A stretch of DNA of 64,000 nucleotides from Oleiphilus messinensis (GCF_002162375.1 NZ_CP021425.1:1733501-1797500), one strand, 5' to 3'. Shown: positions 35,901-45,224, counted from the first letter of the stretch. Notes: generated by a model from the letters alone, not told the origin. Program-made: numbers and translations.

Positions 35901-36995
35901 TCACCCGTATTGTTGTGTGATACCGACAATTAAGCCAGCACGCTGCCCTTTACCCACTTTGGAATTCGGGAACACAATGAATTCTATACCGGATTTCACC
36001 CGATACTCAGTGGACGGGTCTCGCCAGACCAGCGCTCCTTTGCTGAACGGCGTAAAGTTTGGAGCATCTTCATCCAGCATCAGTTGGAAGCCATCACCGG
36101 TATTAATAATTTCGTGCACAACGTTGAACACCTTGAGTGGTTTTGCGGCCGGGTTTCGAACATGGACTGTACTGTCCGCTTGGTTGTTGATCAGCTGCAG
36201 CAGGGCATCCGATAGCAATTGATAGTTTTTCAGATCGTTTTGTCCAAAGGGCGCCACCCGGCCCAGTTCCAGAGTAAAACTTTGTGCCTGACATTGGCGT
36301 TGCGTGTAGGCTGAGAAGGTTGAGCCCGTGTTATTCTGAATGAGAGCCGCCTCGATGCCGGATTCTTGTAGGAAATCCCGCTGCTCATCGGGCAAACAAT
36401 CCGGGTGCGCAGTGGGATATACCGCAAACTGCTCAAAGTTTGAACTGCGTATTGCGGTATGACAGTCGAAGTGCAGTCGTTTTTCTCCGGAACTGAGAAA
36501 GTGTTCTGTTATTTTTTGCAGCTCTTTTGCCCGACAGCTCTCGTACTGCTGCGCCGTAGTGGGATGAGTTGAGAACATCCGGTTCAAGTTCGCTTCTGTA
36601 AAGCGTTCCTGGCGGAGCATCGCTTTTGGGTTTCCCAAAATAATACAGATCGGAATTCTGACGGCTTCCGGATACCGGAGTGCGTAGTTAAGCAACCGAT
36701 CTATTAATTCGATTGGACCGGTTTCATTGCCGTGAATGCCGCAGGAAAGCAGCAATCGGGTCGATGCGAAATTTACAGGATGCAGGATCAATACGCCCTG
36801 CGCCGGGTGGAAACACTGAAAGCCCCGGATTTGATGACCGTCGGGGGCCATACTTTTGACCAACCAGGCAGGATAGTCGTCCGGTTGTCCGAGGTGTTTT
36901 TCCCAGTGCAGTGTGGCCTCCAGAAAACTGGAGTAGGGGGCAAAGAGGTCACACTTCTCTGGCAGGCTTATTGAACTTGCTTTGCGCTCGGCCAT
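35901..36995 (-). CDS. Succinylglutamate desuccinylase / AotO-like zinc hydrolase
   Basis: The 364-residue protein of the AstE/aspartoacylase family has zinc site HGNETG (H and E) with a later His in HFDCHTAI, and TLELGRVAPFG (the catalytic Glu region). GGAGG lies 10 bp upstream of the ATG. In Pseudomonas the aot operon contains an AstE-like gene (aotO) directly after the permeases. Here it follows aotM with only about 50 bp between, so an AotO-like identity is at least as likely as AstE itself, which removes succinate in arginine catabolism. No other ast genes are present. Confidence 0.82.
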   Translation of the reverse strand: MAERKASSISLPEKCDLFAPYSSFLEATLHWEKHLGQPDDYPAWLVKSMAPDGHQIRGFQCFHPAQGVLILHPVNFASTRLLLSCGIHGNETGPIELIDRLLNYALRYPEAVRIPICIILGNPKAMLRQERFTEANLNRMFSTHPTTAQQYESCRAKELQKITEHFLSSGEKRLHFDCHTAIRSSNFEQFAVYPTAHPDCLPDEQRDFLQESGIEAALIQNNTGSTFSAYTQRQCQAQSFTLELGRVAPFGQNDLKNYQLLSDALLQLINNQADSTVHVRNPAAKPLKVFNVVHEIINTGDGFQLMLDEDAPNFTPFSKGALVWRDPSTEYRVKSGIEFIVFPNSKVGKGQRAGLIVGITQQYG

Positions 36996-37044
36996 CGTTC
37001 TTTGTCCTCCAGTTTGCAGCCCTCTACACGGTCATCGCTGCAGA

Positions 37045-37770
37045 TCAGGCCCGGGGTTTCAAATGGGCCATCAGGCGGTTTTCCAAGTTTCGGAAAATAA
37101 AAATGAGAATAAAGGTTAATACCAGATAGATCAGTGCAACAAACCCGAATGCCTCAAATGGTGCGTAAAAGCGGGCATTGATATCCCGTGCGGCACCCGT
37201 TAGATCAACGATGGTCACGACACTGGCAATGGCACTGGCATGCAGCATAAAAATGACTTCGTTACTGTAAGCTGGAAGTGCTCTTCTCAGGGCGTTCGGC
37301 AATATGATTCGTCTCAGGGTTTGCCCGGCAGACATGCCATAGGCTCGGGCGGCTTCAAGCTCCCCGCGGGGTGTCTGTTCAATCGCGCCACGAATAATTT
37401 CTGTGGTGTAGGCCGCCGTATTGAGCACAAAGGCGATTAATGCCGGATAGAAGGGCTCTTTAAAAATCGTCCACCAGATACTCTCCTGAATGCCATCAAT
37501 CACTGTTACGCCGTAATAGATGATATAGAGTTGAATCAGCAGTGGAGTGCCTCGAAAGACGTAGGTGTAAAACCAGATCGGCCAGGAAATCCAGCGTTTT
37601 TCCGAGGTGCGCAAAATTCCGAGGGGGAGGGCTATGATCAGACCGATCACGAGCGACAAAAATACCAGCTGAACGGTTTTGACAAAGCCATCCCAATAAT
37701 GCAACAGCGTTGTTGCGTTAAAAATATCGTTAGCAGCAAATAATTCTGTAAGCCACTCCGCCATAATCAT
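37045..37770 (-). CDS. aotM: Arginine/ornithine ABC permease AotM-type
   Basis: The 241-residue polar amino-acid permease of the HisM/ArtM family has five hydrophobic segments, FRGTPLLIQLYIIYYG after the second, and the EAA loop region GELEAARAYGMSAGQTLRRIILPNALRRALP. It follows aotQ by 18 bp and precedes the AotO-like gene. AotQ and AotM form the membrane channel. ATG 37764 is a close alternative start. Confidence 0.87.
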   Translation of the reverse strand: MIMAEWLTELFAANDIFNATTLLHYWDGFVKTVQLVFLSLVIGLIIALPLGILRTSEKRWISWPIWFYTYVFRGTPLLIQLYIIYYGVTVIDGIQESIWWTIFKEPFYPALIAFVLNTAAYTTEIIRGAIEQTPRGELEAARAYGMSAGQTLRRIILPNALRRALPAYSNEVIFMLHASAIASVVTIVDLTGAARDINARFYAPFEAFGFVALIYLVLTFILIFIFRNLENRLMAHLKPRA

Positions 37771-37788
37771 TTTCTCTACCTGATTTGC

Positions 37789-38493
37789 CTATGATTTGTT
37801 TACCAATCCGGCGCTGTAGCGATGGTTCAGATACTTCATGGCAATTTCTGAAATCGATGTCAGTATCAGGTAAACCAGGGCAACCGGTAACAGAAACTTG
37901 AAGGGTTCATGGGTTTGTTTGGCGGCTTCAGATGCAAGTCGAACCATGTCAGCAAGCCCCAGAATGGATACCAGAGCAGTCGTTTTTAACAGTACCAGCC
38001 AATTGTTCATCAGTCCCGGTAGCGCATGACGCATCATTTGTGGAAACAGAATCCGTCGAAAGCGTTGACCAGACGTCATGCCATAGGCAATACCGGCTTC
38101 AATCTGACCGCGATCAACCGCCAGGAAAGCGCCTCGAAACGTTTCTGTCATGTACGCGCCAAAGATAAAGCCAATGGTAATTACTCCAGCGACAAACTCG
38201 TTAATCTGGACGAAATAATCCACGCCAAACTCGTCATACAGCCAATCCGAAATGGCATTCATCACAACCTGTCCGCCGAAATAAATCAACAGCATGAGAA
38301 CCAAGTCGGGCACGCCGCGAATGAGGGTGGTATAGCCGGTGGCAACAGCCCTGAGTGGTGGCGTGTTAGAGAGTTTGGCGGTAGCGCCAAGGAGACCGAG
38401 AATAATGGCCAGAAAAAGGGAAAGAAACGCAACTTCGCATGTCAGAATTGCGCCTTTGAATATAGACGGGCCGTAGCCTTCAAGGTCAAACAT
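37789..38493 (-). CDS. aotQ: Arginine/ornithine ABC permease AotQ-type
   Basis: The 234-residue polar amino-acid permease of the HisQ family has five membrane segments, LIRGVPDLVLMLLIYFGGQ, and the EAA-loop segment QIEAGIAYGMTSGQRFRRILFPQMMRHALPG. GGAG precedes the ATG. Gene order aotJ-aotQ-aotM agrees with known arginine/ornithine transport operons. The substrate is inferred from synteny and the binding protein. Confidence 0.87.
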   Translation of the reverse strand: MFDLEGYGPSIFKGAILTCEVAFLSLFLAIILGLLGATAKLSNTPPLRAVATGYTTLIRGVPDLVLMLLIYFGGQVVMNAISDWLYDEFGVDYFVQINEFVAGVITIGFIFGAYMTETFRGAFLAVDRGQIEAGIAYGMTSGQRFRRILFPQMMRHALPGLMNNWLVLLKTTALVSILGLADMVRLASEAAKQTHEPFKFLLPVALVYLILTSISEIAMKYLNHRYSAGLVNKS

Positions 38494-38523
38494 ACTGCTG
38501 CTCCGGCAGGGGGCTCCCCGAAA

Positions 38524-39294
38524 TTACATTTTGATGCTGTAGCTGAAATACTTTTTCATAATGTCGTCATACACGCCATTGGTCTTCAATTTCTGAAGTG
38601 CGGCATTGAACTTGTCAGCCAGCTCTTTGTCCCGCTTGCGGAACGCCATGCCGATGCCTTCACCGATTTGCACGCCTTCGCCGATTTGAGAGTAATCAGC
38701 ATCATTGAGGACAGTGGACTCACCCACGGGAAAATCCACAAAAACGACATCAAGACGTCCGCCTTTTAAATCGAGTACCAGATCATCCGCCGTGGTATAG
38801 CGTTTTATTTCAGCAAAGGCGGAAAACTGTTGGGTCACATGATTGTCTTGCACCGTGCCGCGTTGCACGCCAATGACTTTACCTTTCAGACCTTCCCCGC
38901 TTGAAACATCAAGACTGGCGATGCTTTTTTTGCCGAACCAGGCCGAGGGGGTGTTGTAGTAACCATCAGAGAATAATACTTTGCGGGCACGTTCTTCGGT
39001 GATCGACATGGAAGACATTATCGCATCATACTTGCGTGCAAGCAGGCCTGGAATGATGCCGTCCCACGCCTGAATGATCCATTCACACTTTGCACCGATT
39101 TCCTTGCAGGCCGCGTTGCCGAGATCAATTTCGAACCCGGTCAAGGTACCGTCGGGTTTTTTGAATTCAAAGGGTTCATAGGGTACATCGACTGCGATGC
39201 GCAGCGAGCTGGTGTCTGCCGCTTGTGTGCCGATTGCGATTACCGAGAGTAAAAAGGCTCCAATGCAGGATAGAGATCGTGATCGCTTATTCAT
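38524..39294 (-). CDS. aotJ: Lysine/arginine/ornithine-type periplasmic binding protein
   Basis: ATG 39294 (MNKRSRSLSCIG) starts a signal peptide cleaved after IGTQAADTS; a longer frame to 39351 is rejected because it would bury the signal. Family 3 features: LRIAVDVPYEPFEFKKPDGTLTGFEIDLG, WDGIIPGLLARKYDAIMSSMSIT, GVQRGTVQDN and GIGMAFRKRD. These match arginine/ornithine/lysine binding proteins (AotJ, ArgT). The encoding order aotJ-Q-M-AotO, with aotP upstream, supports arginine/ornithine import. Confidence 0.88.
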   Translation of the reverse strand: MNKRSRSLSCIGAFLLSVIAIGTQAADTSSLRIAVDVPYEPFEFKKPDGTLTGFEIDLGNAACKEIGAKCEWIIQAWDGIIPGLLARKYDAIMSSMSITEERARKVLFSDGYYNTPSAWFGKKSIASLDVSSGEGLKGKVIGVQRGTVQDNHVTQQFSAFAEIKRYTTADDLVLDLKGGRLDVVFVDFPVGESTVLNDADYSQIGEGVQIGEGIGMAFRKRDKELADKFNAALQKLKTNGVYDDIMKKYFSYSIKM

Positions 39295-39396
39295 TGTGTA
39301 AGGTACTCCGTGCTTGCTTTTTTTAGTGTGCTGGCTCGTCAAGTCAGCCATTATTCAGTTTTTAGTTGTTAAGGTTATATTACAGTAAAAAAGAGG

Positions 39397-39576
39397 TATT
39401 AACTTAAATTGCCGGTTTCCTTTAAGCTTTAGTTTTGACTTAAACTATGGCCTTACCTTGGACTGTGGTTTTACTTTGAGCTGTAGCTTCTCTTTGAACT
39501 ATAGCTTTACTTCGAGTGATCGTATTACTTCGAACCACGGTTTGGATTTAAGTTGTAGTATTGATGCAAATTGAAT
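39397..39576. repeat. Degenerate 18-bp tandem repeat, about ten units
   Basis: Within the gap between aotP and aotJ, ten consecutive 18-base units run without spacers: 39397-39414, 39415-39432, 39433-39450 and so on to 39559-39576. The consensus is close to TTTTACTTTGAACTATAG. Units differ at several positions but keep the ACTT(T/C)GA core and a final (A/G)(T/C)(A/G)G. The period is a multiple of three, but stop codons interrupt the frames. The remaining 39295-39606 gap has no other feature. Confidence 0.8.
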
Positions 39577-39606
39577 AACTCTCCAGTCCACTTTAGTCGT
39601 CATATC

Positions 39607-40377
39607 CTAATACTTGGGCGCGAGGAAGATTTTCATCCGCTCTGAGCTTGGGTTATTAAACACTTTATCCGGTGACCCGCATTCCTCAATGATGCCTTTG
39701 TGAAGAAATACGACTTGGCTGGAGACGTCTTTGGCGAAAGCCATTTCATGGGTGACCACGACCATGGTTCGACCTTCCTCTGCGAGACTGCGCATCACTT
39801 TTAACACCTCGCCGACCAGTTCGGGGTCAAGTGCCGAGGTGGGTTCGTCAAATAACATGACCTCCGGCTCCATTGCCAGGGCCCTGGCAATTGCGGCACG
39901 CTGTTGCTGGCCACCAGACATCTGGGCAGGGTAATAGTCCCGTCGTTCATAAATGCCGACTTTTTGCAGATAATGTTTAGCCTTCTCCAAGGCTTCTGCC
40001 TTGTTCATACCCAGAACCTGAATCGGTGCTTCGATGATGTTTTCAAGAATGGTCATATGGGACCAAAGATTAAATCCCTGGAAGACCATGGAAAGCCGTG
40101 CCCGCATCGCTTCAACCTGACGCATGTTTTCAGGAACCCGTTGTCCGCGCCGATTGACTTTGAAACCGATAGGCTTGCCATGGACAATAATCTCACCAGA
40201 GGTCGGCATCTCCAGCAGGTTGATGCAACGCAGGAACGTACTCTTCCCCGAACCGGATGAGCCGATCATGGAGATGACGTCACCTTTTTTTGCCTCCAGT
40301 GATACGCCTTTCAACACCTCCAGTTCGCCGAAGTGTTTGTGCAGGTCGTTGACAACGAGTGGTAACGGATCGGTCAT
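39607..40377 (-). CDS. aotP: Arginine/ornithine ABC transporter ATPase
   Basis: The 256-residue polar amino-acid transporter ATPase has Walker [10 protein letters not shown], signature [15 protein letters not shown], Walker [15 protein letters not shown] and the switch His in [13 protein letters not shown]. The insertion [23 protein letters not shown] is typical of the HisP/AotP subgroup. It lies upstream of aotJ rather than at the end of the operon as in Pseudomonas aeruginosa, and is separated by the 18-bp repeat tract, so transcript continuity is uncertain. Confidence 0.88.
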   Translation of the reverse strand: MTDPLPLVVNDLHKHFGELEVLKGVSLEAKKGDVISMIGSSGSGKSTFLRCINLLEMPTSGEIIVHGKPIGFKVNRRGQRVPENMRQVEAMRARLSMVFQGFNLWSHMTILENIIEAPIQVLGMNKAEALEKAKHYLQKVGIYERRDYYPAQMSGGQQQRAAIARALAMEPEVMLFDEPTSALDPELVGEVLKVMRSLAEEGRTMVVVTHEMAFAKDVSSQVVFLHKGIIEECGSPDKVFNNPSSERMKIFLAPKY

Positions 40378-40669
40378 GGATGGTGGTCCTTAGCTGCTGG
40401 AGGCGTGTTTAGCGGTGAGTATGCCTATAAAGGTATTAGATTAATCTGATTGAGTCTAGACGTGAATGTGAATGGCCGTACAAAGCACCGTCTGATTTCA
40501 GACTAACTCAACCTTTTATCTTGACCGGAGCGGACAAGGGCAGAGCGGCCAAGCAAACAGCATTTATCGAGGTTGAGTCATGGAGAAGGCGAGCGCGTCG
40601 TACGATAACCATCTGAGCGCGATCCTGGGGCGAGCTGATCGCACTCAATTTTCAGGTCAACAGTCGACT

Positions 40670-41878
40670 TTAGTAACCATTGCAGGCATTGAACGCTGCA
40701 ATTGCCTCTGCGTGGGTTGCCAGAGCGAAGCTGGTTTCCTGAATCGCCGGTTCAAAGTCCGAAAGGCCGAGGTAGATATTGAGCGTTTCACCGGAACTTA
40801 GCGGCGCAGAAAACTGGCCGTTGAAAGCAGCCTGTGTCGGAATGTCCTGTTTGGACAGATGCATCAGGGAGCCGGAGTCGAAACGCAGCCCTGCTTTTTT
40901 CAGACTGCTTTTTAAATCTGATGATGAATTTACCAAAATACGATCGGGCTCGAATGACAGCCACACTTGAGAAGTGTTGCCAGCACCAGTGACTTCACTG
41001 GTTGGCGATACCAGACGGCAGTCTTCAGGGTGCTTGCCATCCCAATTTGGTTGTAGTTCCCAAGTACCAAACTTCAGATTCTGGCTGAAGTGTTTTTTGG
41101 CGGAGTTAGAAATCGTATTAGAGAGGGCCGGGGCAGGCATCCCGGCTGCGGTAGCGGGGAGATTGTTAATCTCTTGCAGTACCAGATCATCCGCACTTGG
41201 TGTGACATCGTCTTCACTCTGTTTTGTTGTACCCGGTCGCGAGTTATGTTTTTCGGTTAATGTGGTTTTCGTTGCCCGCTTTGTTTGAATGACAGGCGTT
41301 GACGTCTCTGCCGTTAAGACTTTTTGCACTGAGTCAGGAAGGCTTGGCTTTTGTGTTTCCGGTCTGGGTGTGGTTGAGGTTTTTGGTGTGTCTTCCTGCG
41401 TTGGCCGTACTTCCTTTGACTTTTCCTCGGCTGTTTCGGTGTCAGGAGCTGCACTTAACAGAACCGGCTGAGTGTTTTCCGTCGAGGATTGATTGTAGCC
41501 GGTTTGCGCCTGAGTGATATGTCTTGGACTAATCTGAGTGGCGTCGATACCGCGTGTGTCTGGAGGTGTGGGCAATGAAATCGGGCTCAGGCCCGCGTGA
41601 CTTTTTGGGCGCTCTTTGGCGGTTACCGTTTCAACCAATGATGCATTGTCAGGCACGACGGTGACGGTCGCTGCGGTTAAATCGGGATCGCCGTCCTGTG
41701 TTGCCGGGACTGCAGTTGTGGAGTTTTGATTTTCCGGGGCATGCCATTGCTGCAGACTGGCACAACCTGAGCCCAGACTGACAGCAAGGCTCAACGCTAT
41801 TAGTGCCGTAGGTCGAGTATTTGAGCGATGTGAAGAAGTTTTTTGTACGACCTGTTTATTGTTGTTTACGGTTGACAT
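40670..41878 (-). CDS. Lipoprotein with Thr/Pro-rich linker, unknown
   Basis: The 402-residue protein has a signal whose LGSGC lipobox places the lipidated Cys at about residue 39. Residues 45-250 are low complexity (Thr, Pro, Ser, Glu; e.g. KSKEVRPTQEDTPKTSTTPR), as in stalks that span the periplasm. The C-terminal 140 residues look globular (FGTWELQPNWDGKHPEDC, VWLSFEPDRILVNSSSDLKSSLKKAGLRFD, then FNACNGY). The pattern of a Cys in the EDCRLVS segment and a final Cys suggests a disulfide. I do not recognise the family. Confidence 0.7.
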   Translation of the reverse strand: MSTVNNNKQVVQKTSSHRSNTRPTALIALSLAVSLGSGCASLQQWHAPENQNSTTAVPATQDGDPDLTAATVTVVPDNASLVETVTAKERPKSHAGLSPISLPTPPDTRGIDATQISPRHITQAQTGYNQSSTENTQPVLLSAAPDTETAEEKSKEVRPTQEDTPKTSTTPRPETQKPSLPDSVQKVLTAETSTPVIQTKRATKTTLTEKHNSRPGTTKQSEDDVTPSADDLVLQEINNLPATAAGMPAPALSNTISNSAKKHFSQNLKFGTWELQPNWDGKHPEDCRLVSPTSEVTGAGNTSQVWLSFEPDRILVNSSSDLKSSLKKAGLRFDSGSLMHLSKQDIPTQAAFNGQFSAPLSSGETLNIYLGLSDFEPAIQETSFALATHAEAIAAFNACNGY

Positions 41879-42033
41879 GGCTTCTTACCACCTGAATAGG
41901 TTGATGTTGATTTGTTTGTTTTAATTTACATAGGCTAACATTTGCTCAATGGTACAAAGACGATCAGAGTCTCAAAATTAATGACCTGAGATGTCAAATT
42001 CTGCAAAATTATTGCAGGTTCCGGGGGTGGGGT

Positions 42034-42801
42034 TCAGGGTTGCGTTTCATCTTCTTGCATGATGGATTCCAAAAGCGAATCAAAGTCCATGTTCAATTGT
42101 GCTTCATACTCCATGTCTTCGCGTTTGGATATATGGTCACCCGGCTTGGTGAAAATGATCAAATCACCCTCTATACCCAGGTCTTCATTTGTGACGAGTA
42201 GATCCGGATTCACAAATTCTCTCACACGGTTTCGAAACTTGGCGGGCGCTTTGTCCAGGCGATCCTTGAGCATTTTACGCAGAAATAGCCCTGCTTTTTT
42301 CTCGAGTTGGGGTGGGCTGCAAGGGTAGCGCCGTTCCAGGGCCATGTAGCGGCACAATTTGCGCATCACCGGACGATCCGCTGATGTGATGATAATTGTG
42401 CCACCGGGGGGCATCATCATATCGATGTAATAAAATGCGATCATCGCTTCATCGAAGCGTCGCTGCTCGTTGATTATTGCAAAATCCATGGTTCGACTCT
42501 GGAAATACAGGTCGGGCAGAACTTTCTCCGGTGCGACCTCCACCAATTCCACTGGCCAGTTGGAGGTTTCCAGTTTTTCTTTTCGCAGCGAGTCCAATTG
42601 GTGAATCGGTTGTTCTTCTGTGGCGCTTAGTGGTGGAGAGACAATGGTCAGCAAACCCTCTTCGATTTGGGTCAAGGCGAGACAAACCGCAGTTGTCATT
42701 ATATTGTTGCCCATGCCCACCTGAATCACATTCATCGGTTGCTTGTCGGTAATCAGATCAGAAATGAAATCGGCGTGTCGAGATGATTGTTTGCGTTTCA
42801 T
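42034..42801 (-). CDS. Putative class I methyltransferase-like protein
   Basis: AAGGGAC precedes ATG 42801. The 255-residue protein has an N-terminal Rossmann-like VIQVGMGNNIMTTAVCLAL, then MDFAIINEQRRFDEAMIAFYYIDMMMPPGGTIIITSADRP. This is the order expected of SAM-dependent O-methyltransferases (motif I, then the acidic and PPGG post-II motifs). The glycine pattern of motif I (VGMGNN) is imperfect, so cofactor binding is uncertain. The C-terminus is acidic (SLLESIMQEDETQP). No operon partners; a 20-bp tandem repeat lies just upstream of its start. Confidence 0.6.
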   Translation of the reverse strand: MKRKQSSRHADFISDLITDKQPMNVIQVGMGNNIMTTAVCLALTQIEEGLLTIVSPPLSATEEQPIHQLDSLRKEKLETSNWPVELVEVAPEKVLPDLYFQSRTMDFAIINEQRRFDEAMIAFYYIDMMMPPGGTIIITSADRPVMRKLCRYMALERRYPCSPPQLEKKAGLFLRKMLKDRLDKAPAKFRNRVREFVNPDLLVTNEDLGIEGDLIIFTKPGDHISKREDMEYEAQLNMDFDSLLESIMQEDETQP

Positions 42802-42820
42802 AAGTCCCTTATTGAACTAT

Positions 42821-42890
42821 TTAAGTCGAGTTTAATTCAGTTAAGTCGGGTTTAATCCAGTTAGGTCGGGTTGAATCCAGGTCGGGTTTG
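42821..42890. repeat. 20-bp tandem repeat, three and a half units
   Basis: Three full units at 42821-42840, 42841-42860 and 42861-42880, then a partial unit to 42890. The consensus is TTAAGTCGGGTTTAATCCAG, with one to four mismatches between units. It sits 20 bp upstream of the methyltransferase-like start, where its promoter would be. The remaining gap to 43240 holds no convincing gene. Confidence 0.85.
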
Positions 42891-43240
42891 GAAATGATTT
42901 GCGAGCAGTGCGTAGCTTCTAGCCTGTTCACAGGGTGTATCTTTGCCGCGAGCATCGTTCGGCAGTGACTTAATCGGCTAATAGATCGGTCTTATCAGAC
43001 ATTGCCAGACGCTATTATACGCTTTATCCTCCCTTCAGCAATTAGGGAATCAGGATGTCCGGTTTTTATCGATTCCGGTATTCTGACTATTGAACTGAGT
43101 CACGCACGAATCTTGCGAGGTATAGTCCTCTGTATTCGCGCCGTAATTTGTAGTGTTGTGCGTACGGGCTCATTAGCACTCTGCAGGCATTGCCTCAGAG
43201 GAACGAGTCCAACTGTACGTTGTGTAAATGAGAGAAAGAC

Positions 43241-44413
43241 ATGCCTGATACTTTGTTGTCATTGCGTCGCCGTCCGTTAAAAATGGCACGCCACTTGAAA
43301 AGTTCAGTTGCCAATGCCCAAAAAAGGGTATTTAACCCTGACCCTTTGGTGCAGGCAGAGAAAACACCGTATGAGGTGATTTTTTCTCACGATATAGTGA
43401 AGCTGCGTTATTACCCTCCTTTAGTGGAGTCGCAAATCTCTGTCGGCGGGAAGATGATGCCGGTGGCGAAAAAAACACATAAAACGCCATTGGTATTGGT
43501 TTCACCCTTGGCGGTCAATATGTATATCTATGACTTGTTCACGGATCGAAGCCTGGTGAAATATCTTCGAGCTCAAGGGTTCGAGCTTTATCTCGTGGAC
43601 TGGGGGCGACCCGGCTGGCAGCATAATCATTACTCGATCGCCAGCTACTTCAAAGACTGGATGCCAGAGCTGCTGGCCAAAGTCCGAGAGCACAGTGGGC
43701 AGCAGAAGCTTTCCCTGCACGGTTGGAGCCTGGGTGGATTGTTCAGCTTGTGTTACACCGCCCTGGGGGATCCCGATATTGAAAATTTGATCTTGGTAGG
43801 CGCCCCTTGCGATTATCACAACAATGGCGCTCTGGGTAAGCAATACCGGTTATTATCGAAACAATTACGCTGGCTGGAGAAAAAAACCGGTTGGCGTGTG
43901 CATCAGACCAAACGTCGTTGGTGGCGATCTCCTGGTTGGGCGAATGCGTTGGCGTTCAAACTGACCAATCCGGTGGCCAGTGTGCAGGGGTATCTTGATT
44001 TGGTTCGTAATCTGCACTCCGAGGAATATGTGATCAATCACGCGACAAATGGTGCCTTCCTTGACAACATGGTAGCTTACCCGGGAGCCGTTATTCAGGA
44101 CGTGGTTCAATTTTTGTTGACTGACAATGTGGTTGCCCACGGAAAGCTACCCATGATTGCACCGGAACCGGCTGTAGATGATGCCATGGGCCACTTGAAT
44201 CAAGTGAATGCGAATCTGTTGCTCGTTTGCGGAACCAATGACCCAATTGTTACTCGGGAATGCAGTGTTGCGATGTTGAAGCATGTCAACAGCAGCGATC
44301 ATAAAGTACTGGATGTACCCGGTGGTCATATGGGAATTTTATCGGGCAGTAATGCGCCTCGCGATATCTGGCCTGAGATTGTGGCGTGGTTACAGGAGCG
44401 TTCAAGCAGGTAG
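43241..44413 (+). CDS. PhaC-like alpha/beta hydrolase with Ser nucleophile
   Basis: The 390-residue protein matches the class III polyhydroxyalkanoate synthase fold: TPLVLVSPLAVNMYIYDL, GFELYLVDWGRPG, and a C-terminal CGTNDPIV (catalytic Asp) with VPGGHMGIL (catalytic His). The nucleophile elbow reads HGWSLGG with Ser163 instead of the GxCxG of PhaC. With a serine it fits a lipase or depolymerase-like hydrolase better than a polymerase. GAGAGA precedes the ATG. It is a single gene, with no phaA/B/E neighbours. An 11-bp-stem hairpin follows the stop. Confidence 0.8.
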   Translation: MPDTLLSLRRRPLKMARHLKSSVANAQKRVFNPDPLVQAEKTPYEVIFSHDIVKLRYYPPLVESQISVGGKMMPVAKKTHKTPLVLVSPLAVNMYIYDLFTDRSLVKYLRAQGFELYLVDWGRPGWQHNHYSIASYFKDWMPELLAKVREHSGQQKLSLHGWSLGGLFSLCYTALGDPDIENLILVGAPCDYHNNGALGKQYRLLSKQLRWLEKKTGWRVHQTKRRWWRSPGWANALAFKLTNPVASVQGYLDLVRNLHSEEYVINHATNGAFLDNMVAYPGAVIQDVVQFLLTDNVVAHGKLPMIAPEPAVDDAMGHLNQVNANLLLVCGTNDPIVTRECSVAMLKHVNSSDHKVLDVPGGHMGILSGSNAPRDIWPEIVAWLQERSSR

Positions 44414-44435
44414 TTCAGCTGGTTCTGCTCGATAG

Positions 44436-44469
44436 GCTACCTTCCCCTCTTACGAGGCGGGAAGGTAGC
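44436..44469. terminator. Strong hairpin between convergent genes
   Basis: GCTACCTTCCC (44436-44446) pairs perfectly with GGGAAGGTAGC (44459-44469), and the loop can pair further (CCTC/GAGG). It lies between the stops of the PhaC-like gene (44413) and the minus-strand gene ending at 44475. There is no U-tract, so it may act as a bidirectional terminator or 3'-end protector. Confidence 0.6.
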
Positions 44470-44474
44470 GGTGC

Positions 44475-45224
44475 TCAGGCAAATGTTTGTTCCCATGCCT
44501 CGCGCATATCGGACTTGGTTTTATCTTTCTGTTTTTTTAGCTGTTCTTCAACAACTTTTTCCATTTCCTTACGAATCGTTTGGATTCGCTCTTGCGAACG
44601 TTCAATCGCGCGTTTGGCCTGATCATTTTCCGGCATTTTCTGAAACTCGGTGACGATGCTCTGATAGGTGAACAGAGCCAACCTCAAATTTTTATCTTCC
44701 ATTAGTTTTTCAGCTCGAGCGATCAGCACATCAGTGATGCACCGAATCGCCTGCCAACTTAAAAACTCGATGTATTCTCGCGCTTTTTCTTTGTCCAATT
44801 GGCCCCGATTCCGTTTCACGGAAATGATATTCCGAAGTGCGAGCAGCCGCGCTTGCACTGCGCGAGCAGCGTTTATGGAACCTAGTGTAATCTGTTCATG
44901 GGCATAGTCATGTTCTGTTTGGCCCAGAAGATCGCGTTTCAGCGCCAGTGAGTTAATCACGCGTTGATCTTTCGGTACGACTTTGAGTAGCGCTTCGAGA
45001 AACTGGATCGAATCCCGAATCGTGCTGATGGCCAGTTCCTGGCTCAAATATTGAGCGGGGGTGCCACTGATAATTTTATTTAGTGCCTGATAACGCTGGG
45101 TCAGGTCAGAGATTTTTCGAGCCCGTTGCAGCTGTGCTTTTTGATAGAGATGCAACACATAGGTTACAAGGGGAACGAATGCGATCAGGAATGCGAGAAT
45201 GCCAAATATAACTTTAGTTATCAT
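44475..45224 (-). CDS. Membrane-anchored coiled-coil protein, unknown
   Basis: The 249-residue protein has one N-terminal transmembrane helix (FGILAFLIAFVPLVTYVLHLY) and a long basic helical cytoplasmic or periplasmic part rich in Lys, Arg and Glu (REMEKVVEEQLKKQKDKTKSD near the C-terminus). No known domain is evident. The helical content and tail suggest a structural or scaffolding role. It converges with the PhaC-like gene and shares the hairpin at 44436-44469. Confidence 0.75.
   Translation of the reverse strand: MITKVIFGILAFLIAFVPLVTYVLHLYQKAQLQRARKISDLTQRYQALNKIISGTPAQYLSQELAISTIRDSIQFLEALLKVVPKDQRVINSLALKRDLLGQTEHDYAHEQITLGSINAARAVQARLLALRNIISVKRNRGQLDKEKAREYIEFLSWQAIRCITDVLIARAEKLMEDKNLRLALFTYQSIVTEFQKMPENDQAKRAIERSQERIQTIRKEMEKVVEEQLKKQKDKTKSDMREAWEQTFA

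Noticed and set aside
38026-38769. 247-codon frame opposite aotQ and aotJ
   Set aside because: Antisense to two conserved transport genes.
39397-39576. CRISPR array
   Set aside because: Units of 18 bases are contiguous without unique spacers and are too degenerate; no cas genes. The 20- and 13-base repeats fail for the same reason.
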